NCBI GenBank assembly: GCA_046727855.1 | Contig: JBKPDL010000201.1 | Coordinates: 1 to 32,871, forward strand | DNA length: 32,871 nt | Source: DASPWV01 sp046727855 | GTDB lineage: Bacteria; Acidobacteriota; Vicinamibacteria; Vicinamibacterales; UBA2999 | Direction of reading: 5' to 3' | Shown here: positions 1 through 8,391 of the stretch, piece by piece | Layout: the number at the start of each line of letters is the position of its first letter | How positions within the stretch are numbered: the stretch's first letter is position 1 | The notes under the pieces: generated by a model | Told to the model about the DNA's origin: nothing | What the model saw: the letters and a program-made list of their open reading frames with translations, nothing else | The model's database searches: none | Made by a program: the position numbers and the translations under genes

Positions 1-26
1 GCTCTAACCAGCTGAGCTACTCCGGC
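1..26 (-). tRNA. Partial tRNA, 5' half only
   Basis: Read on the minus strand, these 26 bases form a canonical tRNA 5' half: a 7-base acceptor strand GCCGGAG, the TA linker, and a D arm with stem GCTC/GAGC around the loop AGCTGGTTA. The gene is cut by the window edge before the anticodon, so its identity cannot be read; a GCCGG start is common in tRNA-Thr but is not diagnostic. It lies on the same strand as, and downstream of, the glycan operon. Confidence 0.85.
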
Positions 27-194
27 TTCGGCAATGCAACTCATCATTGTACTATGTGCGGCAGAGCACCGACGCTGAGCGCAGACGCGAAGGCACCGAC
101 CCTCGCTGCGGCTGCAGCCGCCAACACCCGGCCGCTCGGCCGTCTTTCGCGGTTCATTGCTTCGGCATCTGGGGGGAGGGCAACCCGGGTTGGA
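27..194. other. Intergenic gap between glycan operon and tRNA
   Basis: This 168 bp stretch holds no convincing gene. It contains a 14-bp perfect palindrome at 108-121 and a short GC hairpin (CGGCC/GGCCG, 4-base loop) at 129-142. Neither is followed by a T run in the minus-strand direction, so I do not call an intrinsic terminator. Confidence 0.5.
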
Positions 195-2339
195 CTAAGT
201 GCCCGCGATTTCGCGGATCGTCGAGAGAACAGCCACTGACGCCTGTTCGCTCGTGTGTCCCGCGACCCGAAGTTTCGCGTACTCGGTCATCCACACAGCT
301 TCGCCCTCCACATCGAGATGCGTGACGGCGTTGACAACGACAGTACTCGAAGGTGCGAGTACGGGCAGTCGTCCGATGAATAGCATGACCTCACGGAAAT
401 CGGGAAACGCTCCCGGTTCGGGACTATGGCTGTCACACAGATATTTCGGTGATCGCGCGGCCGGTGGTTCGAGCACCTTTGTGGTTGCTTCGGCGTCTGT
501 GCAGCCACTGCGACGGTACGCGATGTAGTGCGCGATGAGCGTCACACGCTGACGCAGGTCGCCAGCAATACGTCTTGGCGGACGGTGCATGCGTTCGCCA
601 TATTCGCTCTCCAGCGTGGCACGAAAGGCGATCAAGTCCTCTAAAGGAGGTATGGCCCGTTCTGTCAGGTTGAAGTCCCGCTGCCAGCGTTGATATGTGG
701 CGCGCACGAAGCACACGCCGTGCGCATCGACCACCGTACATACCATCGGCACGCGCGCGTTTTGGAGCAGTCGTGGAATGACTTCCCGTTGAACGACGTA
801 AAGATCGCTTTCGGAAAAGGCGCCATCTGCGAATTGCGTCGAGAACTCGGCACAGTACGCCTTAATCGCGGCCGCGTTTTCACGCGCGGCGTATCCGGCA
901 TTGATCGTGATTCCTGAGCGTCCAGCCGCAAGTGCGAACTCCCGGTAGTTGACCGGCGGCACCGATGCTGGGCAGAGATTTGTTGGAATAAGGCTGATAT
1001 GTTGATACTGCGGTGGCACCACACGCCAGAACTCGCTGCGCAGCGACTCTTCCCACTGCTGGTCACGAACGAGTCTGACGACCCTGTAGCTATCACCGCT
1101 ATCGATGGCCTGCAGGACAACGCTCAGCGACAACAACAATATCGCGTAGCGTGTCGGGAATCGGCGAATGGCGGTCGCGATCAGGGCAAAGATCAATGCG
1201 TAGTAAACCGGCCAAAACATCCGGCCGCTGGCGCGAAACACGGTCAGAGGTCCCCATAGCGTAACTGGATACTCAAAGAGCGTTTTCGATGCGGCAGTGA
1301 CGCGCGGGCTCGCTGCAAACACGGTGAGCACGATACATGCCGTCACGAGCGGCCAATGCACCAGATCTGGCTGTTTGCTCGGCACCAGGCGATCGCGCCG
1401 GCACAGCGATCCGGCGCAGACGACGGCGAGAACGAGGAGCCCTGCGCCAAGGTAGGCATACCCTTCATACTGGCCATTGGTCGCCACGATGAACGGCTCA
1501 CGTCGAAGCAGCGTCGACGTGCCCATTGGCATCAATGACGCGAGCAGGTTCATGGAGTGCCAGCCGAAACCGCCGCCCTTGAGGTCTGCGTCGCCGGCGA
1601 GCAGCAAATATCCGCTTTGCCAGAACACGGCCGCGGTCACCGCCGCGATCAGGAGAAACGGCGCCAGCGCCGATTTGACGACGCGTGAGGGTGACGCGAG
1701 TGCGACACGGCCGTAGATGGCAACGACAACGATGAAGACCATGAACGCGACATACGCGTGAGTGGATGCGGCGAACGCCGCGATCACCACAACTTTGGTG
1801 AAGCGCCGGTGCGGTAATTGGTCGGCGCGATCGCTGAAATACACCCACAGTATGGCGAGAACGATCCAGTGCGCACCAAGCGCGTCATGGCCGAGCGCGA
1901 TTCGGTGAAGCATTGCCGGCGCCAGGACGAACAATATGGCCGCGAGAGCTTGCAAGGAGGCACTCGCCGTGACAGTGCTGGCTAACGCGGCGCCGAACAC
2001 CCCTTGGAGCATAAAGCAGCACAGAATCCATAGGCCGATGTACTGAAAGTCTCGCGGCAGCAGCGGGTCGACCACCTTGAACAGGGTTGCCATGACTGGA
2101 ATCGAATCGGTCAAAGCGACAGACGTTCCTACGGGATACTGCAACGCCGTCGTTGCACCGAGTGGCACGGTCCACGGTCCCTGACGAAACAAGTGCCAGC
2201 CGAGAAAGTGAATGCTCGGATCGTTCGCATTCATGAGCCAGCCGATACGCTGCGGATCGGCGAGCTCGAAACCGTAACTGCGTTCAAACGCGATCGCGCC
2301 GGCAAGAGCGCCGAGTAGAGGTCCCGTGAGACGCCTCAC
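195..2339 (-). CDS. DUF6311-like polytopic membrane protein C, with extra C-terminal domain
   Basis: The protein has 714 residues from a GTG start at 2339 that overlaps the TGA of the upstream paralogue (GTGA). A longer reading to 2411 is possible, but the GTG start puts the shared motifs exactly where they lie in the 2336-3988 paralogue: Asp40, IHFLGWH at 43-49 and TDS with Asp78. The first ~420 residues hold about ten hydrophobic segments, including the QYIGLW...LQGVFG segment common to all three paralogues. A soluble, probably extracytoplasmic part follows. I assign it to DUF6311 from memory of the family motifs. Conserved acidic residues in the first loop suggest a GT-C-like, polyprenyl-sugar-using transferase; that is inference. 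It is ~165 residues longer than its paralogues, the extra part lying at the C-terminus. Last gene of the six-gene operon. Confidence 0.75.
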   Translation of the reverse strand: MRRLTGPLLGALAGAIAFERSYGFELADPQRIGWLMNANDPSIHFLGWHLFRQGPWTVPLGATTALQYPVGTSVALTDSIPVMATLFKVVDPLLPRDFQYIGLWILCCFMLQGVFGAALASTVTASASLQALAAILFVLAPAMLHRIALGHDALGAHWIVLAILWVYFSDRADQLPHRRFTKVVVIAAFAASTHAYVAFMVFIVVVAIYGRVALASPSRVVKSALAPFLLIAAVTAAVFWQSGYLLLAGDADLKGGGFGWHSMNLLASLMPMGTSTLLRREPFIVATNGQYEGYAYLGAGLLVLAVVCAGSLCRRDRLVPSKQPDLVHWPLVTACIVLTVFAASPRVTAASKTLFEYPVTLWGPLTVFRASGRMFWPVYYALIFALIATAIRRFPTRYAILLLSLSVVLQAIDSGDSYRVVRLVRDQQWEESLRSEFWRVVPPQYQHISLIPTNLCPASVPPVNYREFALAAGRSGITINAGYAARENAAAIKAYCAEFSTQFADGAFSESDLYVVQREVIPRLLQNARVPMVCTVVDAHGVCFVRATYQRWQRDFNLTERAIPPLEDLIAFRATLESEYGERMHRPPRRIAGDLRQRVTLIAHYIAYRRSGCTDAEATTKVLEPPAARSPKYLCDSHSPEPGAFPDFREVMLFIGRLPVLAPSSTVVVNAVTHLDVEGEAVWMTEYAKLRVAGHTSEQASVAVLSTIREIAGT

Positions 2340-3988
2340 TCTGGTGACCTGCCTTGCTGCAGAATCGATCGCGTCGTCACACACACGTTGACCTGATCGA
2401 TCTCGCGGCACCGCACGGCATCCCCGGTGCGGTGTAGCAGTTCCGCGGCCGCTGCTGCCGGCAGGAGGTAAGCGGTGTCATCCGCGAGCGCGCCGCGCAT
2501 GACGTCGTCGCGCAGCCGCTCACACACCTTCACCTGTTCCGAAATATCGAATCGCGCGGTCACGGCGTCGTTGATGCCCAAGCCGTACAAGCCCGCCAGG
2601 TAGCCCACCGCGGCCGGCGATACGACGGGGTGCCCGCCGCAGATCTGCGGCGGCAGGAGGTGCAGATGCTTGTAATTTGGGAGCAGCTCGCCCCATTCGC
2701 GCGACGTGAGCGGAGATCTCCACTCGTAGAACGCGTCTCCGTGGCTTCCCTGGTGTAACCGCAACAGCCAGCCGTGGAGATCCACAACCTGTAGCACCAG
2801 CGATGCCGATAGTACTGTGAGCGCGGCGCGAGGCCCGAGCCGCGAGGCAACGACGCCGAGCGCGGCGGCGACGAGCGCGTAGGCAACGGGCCAGAAGAAG
2901 CGTCCGGTCACGCGAAAGGTGGACGCAATCGGCGCCATCTGTTCCGAGAAGTCGGCGAGTACGCGCGTCCCGAGCGACACCCTTGGTGCGATCGAAAACA
3001 ACGCGCAAGCGATCAAGACCACCAGGAGCGGAACCGACGAAGCGCGCCACGAGACTGGCCGCGTAATCGTCAGCAGCGCGGCCCCGATGCAGAGCACGAG
3101 AAAGCCGACGCCGAAATACTGGAACCCTTCGTTGAGCTGCATGAATGAAACGGCCCGCATTCCTGGAAGCAAAGAAGAATATTGGGCCGGATTGATCGGG
3201 CTCAGCAGGTTCATCGAAAAGTCGCCCGTTCCCATCGCCCCGAGCTCCGCCGGCGCCGCAACGGAAAAGATGCCGGCGAGAAACCACCCGCTCACCACAG
3301 CGACAACTGCAATCGCCAGCGCAGCGAGTGCGGCCGCCCAGCGCGTGGAGTCCTCGATCACCCGTTTCCCGGCGAGCGCTCCCAGCAGCCCGAGAACCAT
3401 CGCCGCCAAATACGGATGCACGAGCCCGCTGACGATGCCAAGCGCCGCATGCTGGCTGACGTCGAAGCAACGGCCGCGTGGCGTCGCTCTCCAGTTGAGC
3501 CAGAGCGCCCACAACAACAGCCAATGCCCGCACAACGCGGGGTGCGCGATCCTGGCGAGCAATGTCGGCATCAACGCAAACGCGAAACCGCCCAGCACTT
3601 GCGCGACGGTCCGCTTGGTCCACGTGGACACAACCAGCGCACCAAAGACGCCCTGAAGGACGTAACAGGCGAGAAACCACAGGCCGAAGTACTGAAACGG
3701 CTGCGACAGAGCCGGCGCGAACGGCTTGAAGCCAAAGGCGAGAAGGGGGAGCGAATCGGTGAAGCCGATCGCCGAGCCGAGCGGCTCGAGATAGCCCGCA
3801 ATCAAGCCGGGCGGCCATCGCCACGGCTCGTTTCTGAACAGGTGCCAGCCCAGAAAGTGAATCTGCCAGTCGCTGCCCTGCATCATCCAACCGGCTTCTC
3901 GTGGATCGAGGAGGCGAACGCTCGCAATCCACACGAGCAGTGCGCCGGCGGCGGCGCCTGCGACTACGGCTGCCACGCGCGGAGTCAT
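2336..3988 (-). CDS. DUF6311-like polytopic membrane protein B
   Basis: A 550-residue integral membrane protein. The ATG at 3988 overlaps the TGA of the methyltransferase gene (ATGA), which favours this start over one ten codons upstream. It shares with its two paralogues the IHFLGWH motif (43-49) preceded by Asp40, an FTDSLP motif near 77-82, and an FQYFGLW...LQGVFG membrane segment near 105-125. About ten transmembrane segments are followed by a ~120-residue C-terminal soluble tail containing cysteines. The catalytic role is unknown. By context it may be a GT-C-like enzyme taking sugar from a polyprenyl-phosphate donor made by the neighbouring GtrB-like enzyme. It overlaps the next gene by four bases, so co-translation with its paralogue is likely. 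Confidence 0.78.
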   Translation of the reverse strand: MTPRVAAVVAGAAAGALLVWIASVRLLDPREAGWMMQGSDWQIHFLGWHLFRNEPWRWPPGLIAGYLEPLGSAIGFTDSLPLLAFGFKPFAPALSQPFQYFGLWFLACYVLQGVFGALVVSTWTKRTVAQVLGGFAFALMPTLLARIAHPALCGHWLLLWALWLNWRATPRGRCFDVSQHAALGIVSGLVHPYLAAMVLGLLGALAGKRVIEDSTRWAAALAALAIAVVAVVSGWFLAGIFSVAAPAELGAMGTGDFSMNLLSPINPAQYSSLLPGMRAVSFMQLNEGFQYFGVGFLVLCIGAALLTITRPVSWRASSVPLLVVLIACALFSIAPRVSLGTRVLADFSEQMAPIASTFRVTGRFFWPVAYALVAAALGVVASRLGPRAALTVLSASLVLQVVDLHGWLLRLHQGSHGDAFYEWRSPLTSREWGELLPNYKHLHLLPPQICGGHPVVSPAAVGYLAGLYGLGINDAVTARFDISEQVKVCERLRDDVMRGALADDTAYLLPAAAAAELLHRTGDAVRCREIDQVNVCVTTRSILQQGRSPE

Positions 3989-4725
3989 CGAGGGGACGCG
4001 GCTCGACGCGCGCGGCAATAGAGCAGGTTGTAGGGCATGAGGCGCCTCGTCCGAAACTCCAGTTCCTCGACGACATGAGCGACCCGCTCCGACAGGGGCG
4101 CGAGAAACGGCGCAACGCCGTTGAAGCTGCCCAGCTCCTCGACCGTCCAGCCCGCCGACTGCGTGGCGCGCGCGAGGCGCGAACGCGTGAACAGCGTGAG
4201 ATGCTGCGCTTCATGGAGTGTCGGCACCAGCTCGAGCCGATCGAGCGTCCACTCGATCGCCGGCCAGGCGCTGCGGGCGTTTGGCGTTGTGACCAGCAAT
4301 TCCGCGCCGGACGTCGCCGCGCGCGCACACAAGCGCAGCGTGTCGATGGCCTGCTCTTCGTACAAATGCTCGAGCACTTCGAGACAGTAAAACTGGTGAA
4401 ACGGGGCTTCGTCGGCCATCTGCTCGAACGGGCCCAACACAAACCGGAGGTTCGCCGATCCATATGTGTGCGACGCGAACCCTATCGCTGCCGGATTGGA
4501 ATCGAAGCCAACGACCTGCGCGCCACTGCGCGCGAGATGGGCCGCGATCATGCCGGAGCCGCAGCCGACATCGGCGATACGCGCGCCGGCCTTGGGCGGA
4601 ACAATGCGGTCGAGCAAACGCATTCTCGCCGCATGCCAGAATCGCTGTGCCGCCCGTGGCGACTCGAGCGCTCGCGTCTGGTAGTCGCCAGGAATGGCGA
4701 TTGCGTCGCGTTCGCGCCGCTTCAC
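3985..4725 (-). CDS. Class I SAM-dependent methyltransferase (UbiG-like)
   Basis: A 246-residue protein whose GTG start at 4725 overlaps the glycosyltransferase TGA (GTGA). A reading frame extends far upstream, but it only shadows the glycosyltransferase gene. The SAM-binding motif I reads DVGCGSG, near residue 51, followed by an acidic residue in VVGFDSN. A post-motif segment, CLEVLEHLYEEQA, is typical of the UbiG/small-molecule methyltransferase group. No membrane segment is seen except possible C-terminal amphipathic helices. The substrate is not evident. Between a polyprenyl-sugar transferase and polytopic transferases, methylation of a sugar or lipid-linked intermediate is a reasonable inference. 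It overlaps the following gene by ATGA. Confidence 0.85.
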   Translation of the reverse strand: MKRRERDAIAIPGDYQTRALESPRAAQRFWHAARMRLLDRIVPPKAGARIADVGCGSGMIAAHLARSGAQVVGFDSNPAAIGFASHTYGSANLRFVLGPFEQMADEAPFHQFYCLEVLEHLYEEQAIDTLRLCARAATSGAELLVTTPNARSAWPAIEWTLDRLELVPTLHEAQHLTLFTRSRLARATQSAGWTVEELGSFNGVAPFLAPLSERVAHVVEELEFRTRRLMPYNLLYCRARRAASPR

Positions 4726-5669
4726 GGCAGCGGTTCCTTTCCGAGCGTCTCCCCGACAACGTAGCGCGGTCGTCCCTTCACCTCGTCGTAGATGCGGGCG
4801 ATGTAGGTGCCGATGATTCCAAGGCTCACCATCAGAAAGCCGCCGATCATGAGTTGCAGAAGAATCACCGTCGTAAAACCGGGCATTGCCGCGCCGGTAT
4901 ACCAAAGACGCAGTGCCTGTACGCCAACGGCTGCGCCAACGAGGAGCGTCACGAAACCAAGAACCGTCACGATCTGCAGCGGCAGCGCCGAAAACGAGGT
5001 CACCGCATCGATCGCCAGACGAGCGAGGCCGCCCAGCGACCAGCGCGAACCGCCTCCCTTCCGCGGCGGCACATCGAAATACACCCGAGTCCGGCGGAAT
5101 CCGAGCCAGGAGACGAGACCGCGAAAGAACGTCGCGCGTTCGCCAAGCCGCCGCCACTCGTCGAGAACGCGGCGATCGATCAGCTTGAAGTCAGAAGCGT
5201 CCTGCAGATCGTGACCGGTGAGCGTGGCGGCGACGCGGTAAAACGCGCGTGTCATCCAGCGATGCATCCGCGATTCGCTGCCGCGATTGCTCTTGACCGC
5301 TTCGACTACGTCCCACTCCCCTGATTGCCAGAGACGCACCATTGCCGGAATCAGTGCCGGCGGATGCTGCAGATCGGCATCGAGGATGATGCAGGCATCG
5401 CCGGTTGCGTGATCGAGTCCCGCGGCAATGGCCCCCTCCTTGCCGAAGTTACGCGACAGACGAAGCGCGGTGAGTTCCGAAATGTCGCGACGCGCCCGCT
5501 GCAACGCTGCCCACGTCCCATCGCTCGACCCATCGTCTACGACAATGAGCTCGAACGGCAGTCCAGTGGCGCCGGCCTGCGCGCGGATTTCACGGAGACT
5601 GCCTTCGATGATGTGGGCCTCATCAAACGCGGGCACGACCAGCGAGATGCGTCGGGGAGCCGCGGTCAA
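4722..5669 (-). CDS. GT2 polyprenyl-phosphate glycosyltransferase (GtrB/DPM1/ArnC-like)
   Basis: A 315-residue family 2 glycosyltransferase predicted to move a sugar from a nucleotide donor onto polyprenyl phosphate at the inner membrane face. The start is set at TTG 5669, which overlaps the upstream TGA (TTGA) and has GGTGAGG about five bases before it; GTG 5693 is an alternative. Near the N-terminus are LVVPAFDE, VVDDGSSDGT, and the metal-binding DADLQHPP. The GGSRWSLGGL motif precedes two C-terminal transmembrane helices, as in GtrB, ArnC and bacterial DPM synthases. The paired membrane helices and length fit GtrB. Neighbouring DUF6311-like proteins are candidate users of the lipid-linked sugar. 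No GtrA-like flippase is visible in the window. Confidence 0.9.
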   Translation of the reverse strand: MTAAPRRISLVVPAFDEAHIIEGSLREIRAQAGATGLPFELIVVDDGSSDGTWAALQRARRDISELTALRLSRNFGKEGAIAAGLDHATGDACIILDADLQHPPALIPAMVRLWQSGEWDVVEAVKSNRGSESRMHRWMTRAFYRVAATLTGHDLQDASDFKLIDRRVLDEWRRLGERATFFRGLVSWLGFRRTRVYFDVPPRKGGGSRWSLGGLARLAIDAVTSFSALPLQIVTVLGFVTLLVGAAVGVQALRLWYTGAAMPGFTTVILLQLMIGGFLMVSLGIIGTYIARIYDEVKGRPRYVVGETLGKEPLP

Positions 5670-7303
5670 TTCAGCCTCACCACCGATCGCCACAGCTCGT
5701 AGGACGTGGCCGTGACACAGAGTCGAATCGCGTCGAGCGGTCCACACACGACACGTTGATGCGCGACATCCGACAGCACTGCTTCATGTGCTTCGTCGAG
5801 AATGTACAACGAGCGATCGTCGAGAATGCCGCTCGCGATCTCGGTTTCGAGACGCTCGCAGTAGCGACCACGTTCGGTCTGATCCAGGCGAGCGACTTCA
5901 ACGGAATTGATCGTCAGGCCATAGAGTCCGGCGAGAAAAGCCGGCGACTCGAATCCGATCGGGGCACTGCCGCATTGGCGCGAAGGAACGAGCACGAGGT
6001 GGTCGTAGTGCGGCAGCACCTGATGCCACGCGGGGGAGGGCAGCGGGTTTGCCCACGCGTGAAATTCCGCGCTGCGATAGAGCGTGCGTTGTTGGCGATA
6101 GACACCGTGCAGGTCGACCATTTGAAGCGCAATCGCCCCGGTGAGAAGCGTGATGGCGGTCGCCGTGGTCGTCCGCGATACCATCGTCGCGAGGGCGATC
6201 GTGACAATTAAATACGCCATGGGCCAGAAGAATCGCGCTGTCGCACGGAAGAACGACCAGCGTCCGAGCCACTCGGTGGACCAATCGAAGACCACCGTGC
6301 CGCCTAATGTGACCCGCGGGCTCAGCGCATAGGTGGCAAACAGCAGACAGACAGCCGTGACCGGTACGATCAGTCGCCATGACACGCGCCGAACCCCGTC
6401 CACAAACGTGAGCGCACACGCGATGAGCGCGAGAATTCCGGCGCCAAGGTACGCGAACCCTTCAAACAGTTGGCCGTCGGTTGCCACCGGCACGTCGGGC
6501 AAAAGCGCGGACCAGCCCGTGGGCGTCACTACACCGAGCAGGTTCACGGAGTAGTAATCGAGCCCGTCCGCGGCGAGGTTCTCCGCCCCACGTACCGTGA
6601 ACAACCCCGAAGCCCACCATCCACTGACGACCGCCAACGCTGCCGCAGCAACGCCGATGACCGAGGATCTCGTTCGATCGCGTACCGCCGCCGCGCCCAG
6701 TATGCCGAGCGTCATCACGGCCAGATACGGATGGATCAAACCAGCGACGAGACCCAAGGTTGCCTGCTGCGATATACGCGCGGGCTGGTTACGAAAATAG
6801 AACCACAACCCGCACAGAATCAGGAAGTGCGAGCACAAAGCTGGATGGATTAGCCGGTTGAGCAGGGGCGGCATCAACACGAACAGCGCGCCACCAAGAA
6901 GCCGCAGTGCCATGCGGTTCGTCCACACGCGCATGAGCAGCACGCCAAAGACGCCCTGCAGCGCGAAGCAGAGCAACAACCAGATTCCGATGTACTGAAA
7001 CGGCATCGGCAGCATCGCTGAGAACGGCTTGAGGGCGAACGCCATCACCGGGATTGAATCTGTGAAGCCGATCGCGGTGCCCACTGGTGCGAAGAAGCTC
7101 TCGAGCCGCCCCGGTGGCCAGTGCCACGGTTCGGTGCGATAGAAATGCCACCCGAGGAAGTGAATCCGCCAGTCCATCTTCATGAGCCAGGTGAACTCGG
7201 TGGGATTCACCACACGCGTGCCGCTGATCCACACGAAGAACAGCGCGCCAAAACAACCGCCGGCAATCGGCGCGGCGGCGCGTTGCCATGCGCCGAGGCT
7301 CAC
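5666..7303 (-). CDS. DUF6311-like polytopic membrane protein A
   Basis: A 545-residue membrane protein with a GTG start at 7303 overlapping the upstream TGA (GTGA). It carries the same signature as the two downstream paralogues: Asp44 then IHFLGWH at 47-53, FTDSIP with Asp82, and QYIGIW...LQGVFG. About ten hydrophobic segments are followed by a ~120-residue soluble C-terminus with a YDHLVLVPSRQCG segment that corresponds to YKHLHLLPPQICG in the 2336-3988 protein. The residues conserved across all three copies lie in the first extracytoplasmic loop, where GT-C transferases hold their catalytic acid; that comparison is inference. DUF6311 membership is from recalled family motifs, not a search. 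The three copies probably arose by duplication and have diverged strongly. Confidence 0.78.
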   Translation of the reverse strand: MSLGAWQRAAAPIAGGCFGALFFVWISGTRVVNPTEFTWLMKMDWRIHFLGWHFYRTEPWHWPPGRLESFFAPVGTAIGFTDSIPVMAFALKPFSAMLPMPFQYIGIWLLLCFALQGVFGVLLMRVWTNRMALRLLGGALFVLMPPLLNRLIHPALCSHFLILCGLWFYFRNQPARISQQATLGLVAGLIHPYLAVMTLGILGAAAVRDRTRSSVIGVAAAALAVVSGWWASGLFTVRGAENLAADGLDYYSVNLLGVVTPTGWSALLPDVPVATDGQLFEGFAYLGAGILALIACALTFVDGVRRVSWRLIVPVTAVCLLFATYALSPRVTLGGTVVFDWSTEWLGRWSFFRATARFFWPMAYLIVTIALATMVSRTTTATAITLLTGAIALQMVDLHGVYRQQRTLYRSAEFHAWANPLPSPAWHQVLPHYDHLVLVPSRQCGSAPIGFESPAFLAGLYGLTINSVEVARLDQTERGRYCERLETEIASGILDDRSLYILDEAHEAVLSDVAHQRVVCGPLDAIRLCVTATSYELWRSVVRLN

Positions 7304-8250
7304 CCCGTGGCACCTTCAACGAGGGCGGCGGCGAGAAGCGGGATGAGCAGTTCGTGGTGACCCGTAAGCGAGTACCCGCGGCCGATTCCAGCGGTTGGAC
7401 GCGAAACCACGTTCGTTAGTGGCCGATAGTGACGAAGGAAATCCAGGTTGACGGTAGTCAGGCCGTCGAGCGACCGTCCCTGATTTCTGGCCAGCGCCAC
7501 CGCTTTGAGAAAAACCTCGGGAAGGACCACCGCCGACCCGCAATTGAGATACACGCCACGCTCCAAACGAGCCACAGCAGACGTGAAATAGCGGAAATCG
7601 CGCAAGCTCGCCTCACCCAGTGCCGCACCTGACGCGAGCGGGTGCATGTGCACGATGTCGGTGCCGATCGCGACGTGCACCGTAAGCGGGATTCCGAGCC
7701 GGCAGGCCGCGGCCGCAACGCTGTAGCGCTCATGTTGCGGGTGCCGCTCGCACAAAAACCGGCCGACCGCTTGCCCGAGCCCCAGCCCTGCGCGCGCGCC
7801 CTCGTTGATCGCGGTATTCAGCAGCGTCGCGGTTTCTGCCGCCATGCCAAACTGACCAGGCCCCAGCGCCTGCTCGACATCTTCGGATGTCGCGCCCGCG
7901 AGCCCGATCTCGAAGTCGTGAATGATGCCCGCGCCGTTGGTCGCGAGGGCTGAGACGTAGCCACGCTCCATCAGATCGATGATCACCGGCGCCAACCCCG
8001 TCTTGAGCACATGCGCACCAAGTCCCCAAATGACCGCGCGCTCGCCGCGCCTGGCATGCTGAATCGCCTCGACGATCGCCTTGAAGTCGGACGCGGCGAG
8101 AACCGCCGGCAACGAATTCAGGAACCCCGAAAATCCGGATCCAGGTGCATAGACACGCGCAAAATCCCGCACGTGCGCTTTGCTCTTGCGCGACTCGAGC
8201 GGATACGTTTTCACGCCGCTCAAATCAAACTCTTCGTACGGAATCTTCAT
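7300..8250 (-). CDS. Conserved protein resembling the deoxyhypusine synthase superfamily
   Basis: A 316-residue soluble protein with no signal peptide or membrane segment. The ATG start has a good ribosome binding site, AAGGGGACGAG immediately upstream, and this is the first gene of the glycan operon. Glycine-rich, Rossmann-like segments are visible: IWGLGAHVLKTGLAP near 75-88, ATNGAGIIHDFEIGL near 104-118, and AIGTDIVHMHP near 195-205, plus a late VSRPT.GIGRGYSLTGHHE segment. The layout around VSALATNGAG...D resembles the NAD-binding VTTAGG..ED region of deoxyhypusine synthase, but I cannot see the catalytic lysine motif, so enzymatic identity is not claimed. Its role with a surface-glycan operon is unknown; the coupling to the next gene by GTGA argues for a shared process or simple co-transcription. 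Confidence 0.6.
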   Translation of the reverse strand: MKIPYEEFDLSGVKTYPLESRKSKAHVRDFARVYAPGSGFSGFLNSLPAVLAASDFKAIVEAIQHARRGERAVIWGLGAHVLKTGLAPVIIDLMERGYVSALATNGAGIIHDFEIGLAGATSEDVEQALGPGQFGMAAETATLLNTAINEGARAGLGLGQAVGRFLCERHPQHERYSVAAAACRLGIPLTVHVAIGTDIVHMHPLASGAALGEASLRDFRYFTSAVARLERGVYLNCGSAVVLPEVFLKAVALARNQGRSLDGLTTVNLDFLRHYRPLTNVVSRPTAGIGRGYSLTGHHELLIPLLAAALVEGATG

Positions 8251-8291
8251 CTCGTCCCCTTACCCCGCAATCCACTCGAATGGCAGGGATT

Positions 8292-8347
8292 GCCATCGGC
8301 TTTCGGCTCTCGCCATCGGCTTTCAGCCGAATGCCGATAGCCGATCG
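8292..8347. repeat. Short direct/inverted repeat cluster
   Basis: GCCATCGGCTTTC occurs at 8292-8304 and again at 8312-8324. The inverse GCCGAT appears at 8333-8338 and again just after 8341. TCGGC/GCCGA at 8316-8320 and 8326-8330 can form a 5-bp hairpin. It lies in the 141 bp gap between queA and the glycan operon, on the 3' side of queA, and is probably a REP-like or degenerate tandem repeat. It has no T run, so a terminator role is unproven. Confidence 0.6.
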
Positions 8348-8391
8348 CTGCACGCCGAAAGCGCCGGCATCGACTGAAGTGCCCGCCGGGC

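Noticed and set aside
108..142. A 14-bp palindrome and a GC hairpin between the tRNA and the glycan operon as a possible terminator.
   Set aside because: The loops are minimal and no T run follows on the minus strand, so an intrinsic terminator is not supported.
2520..4463. A 647-codon minus-strand frame overlapping the DUF6311-like gene and the methyltransferase gene in another frame.
   Set aside because: The composition is extremely Arg/Ser-rich, with no domains. The true genes in the other frame have clear motifs and matched starts.
3901..4764. A long plus-strand open frame of 287 codons over the methyltransferase and glycosyltransferase genes, among other long antisense frames.
   Set aside because: The translation is arginine-rich and without family motifs. 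It is antisense to well-supported genes, and such long shadows are normal in GC-rich DNA.
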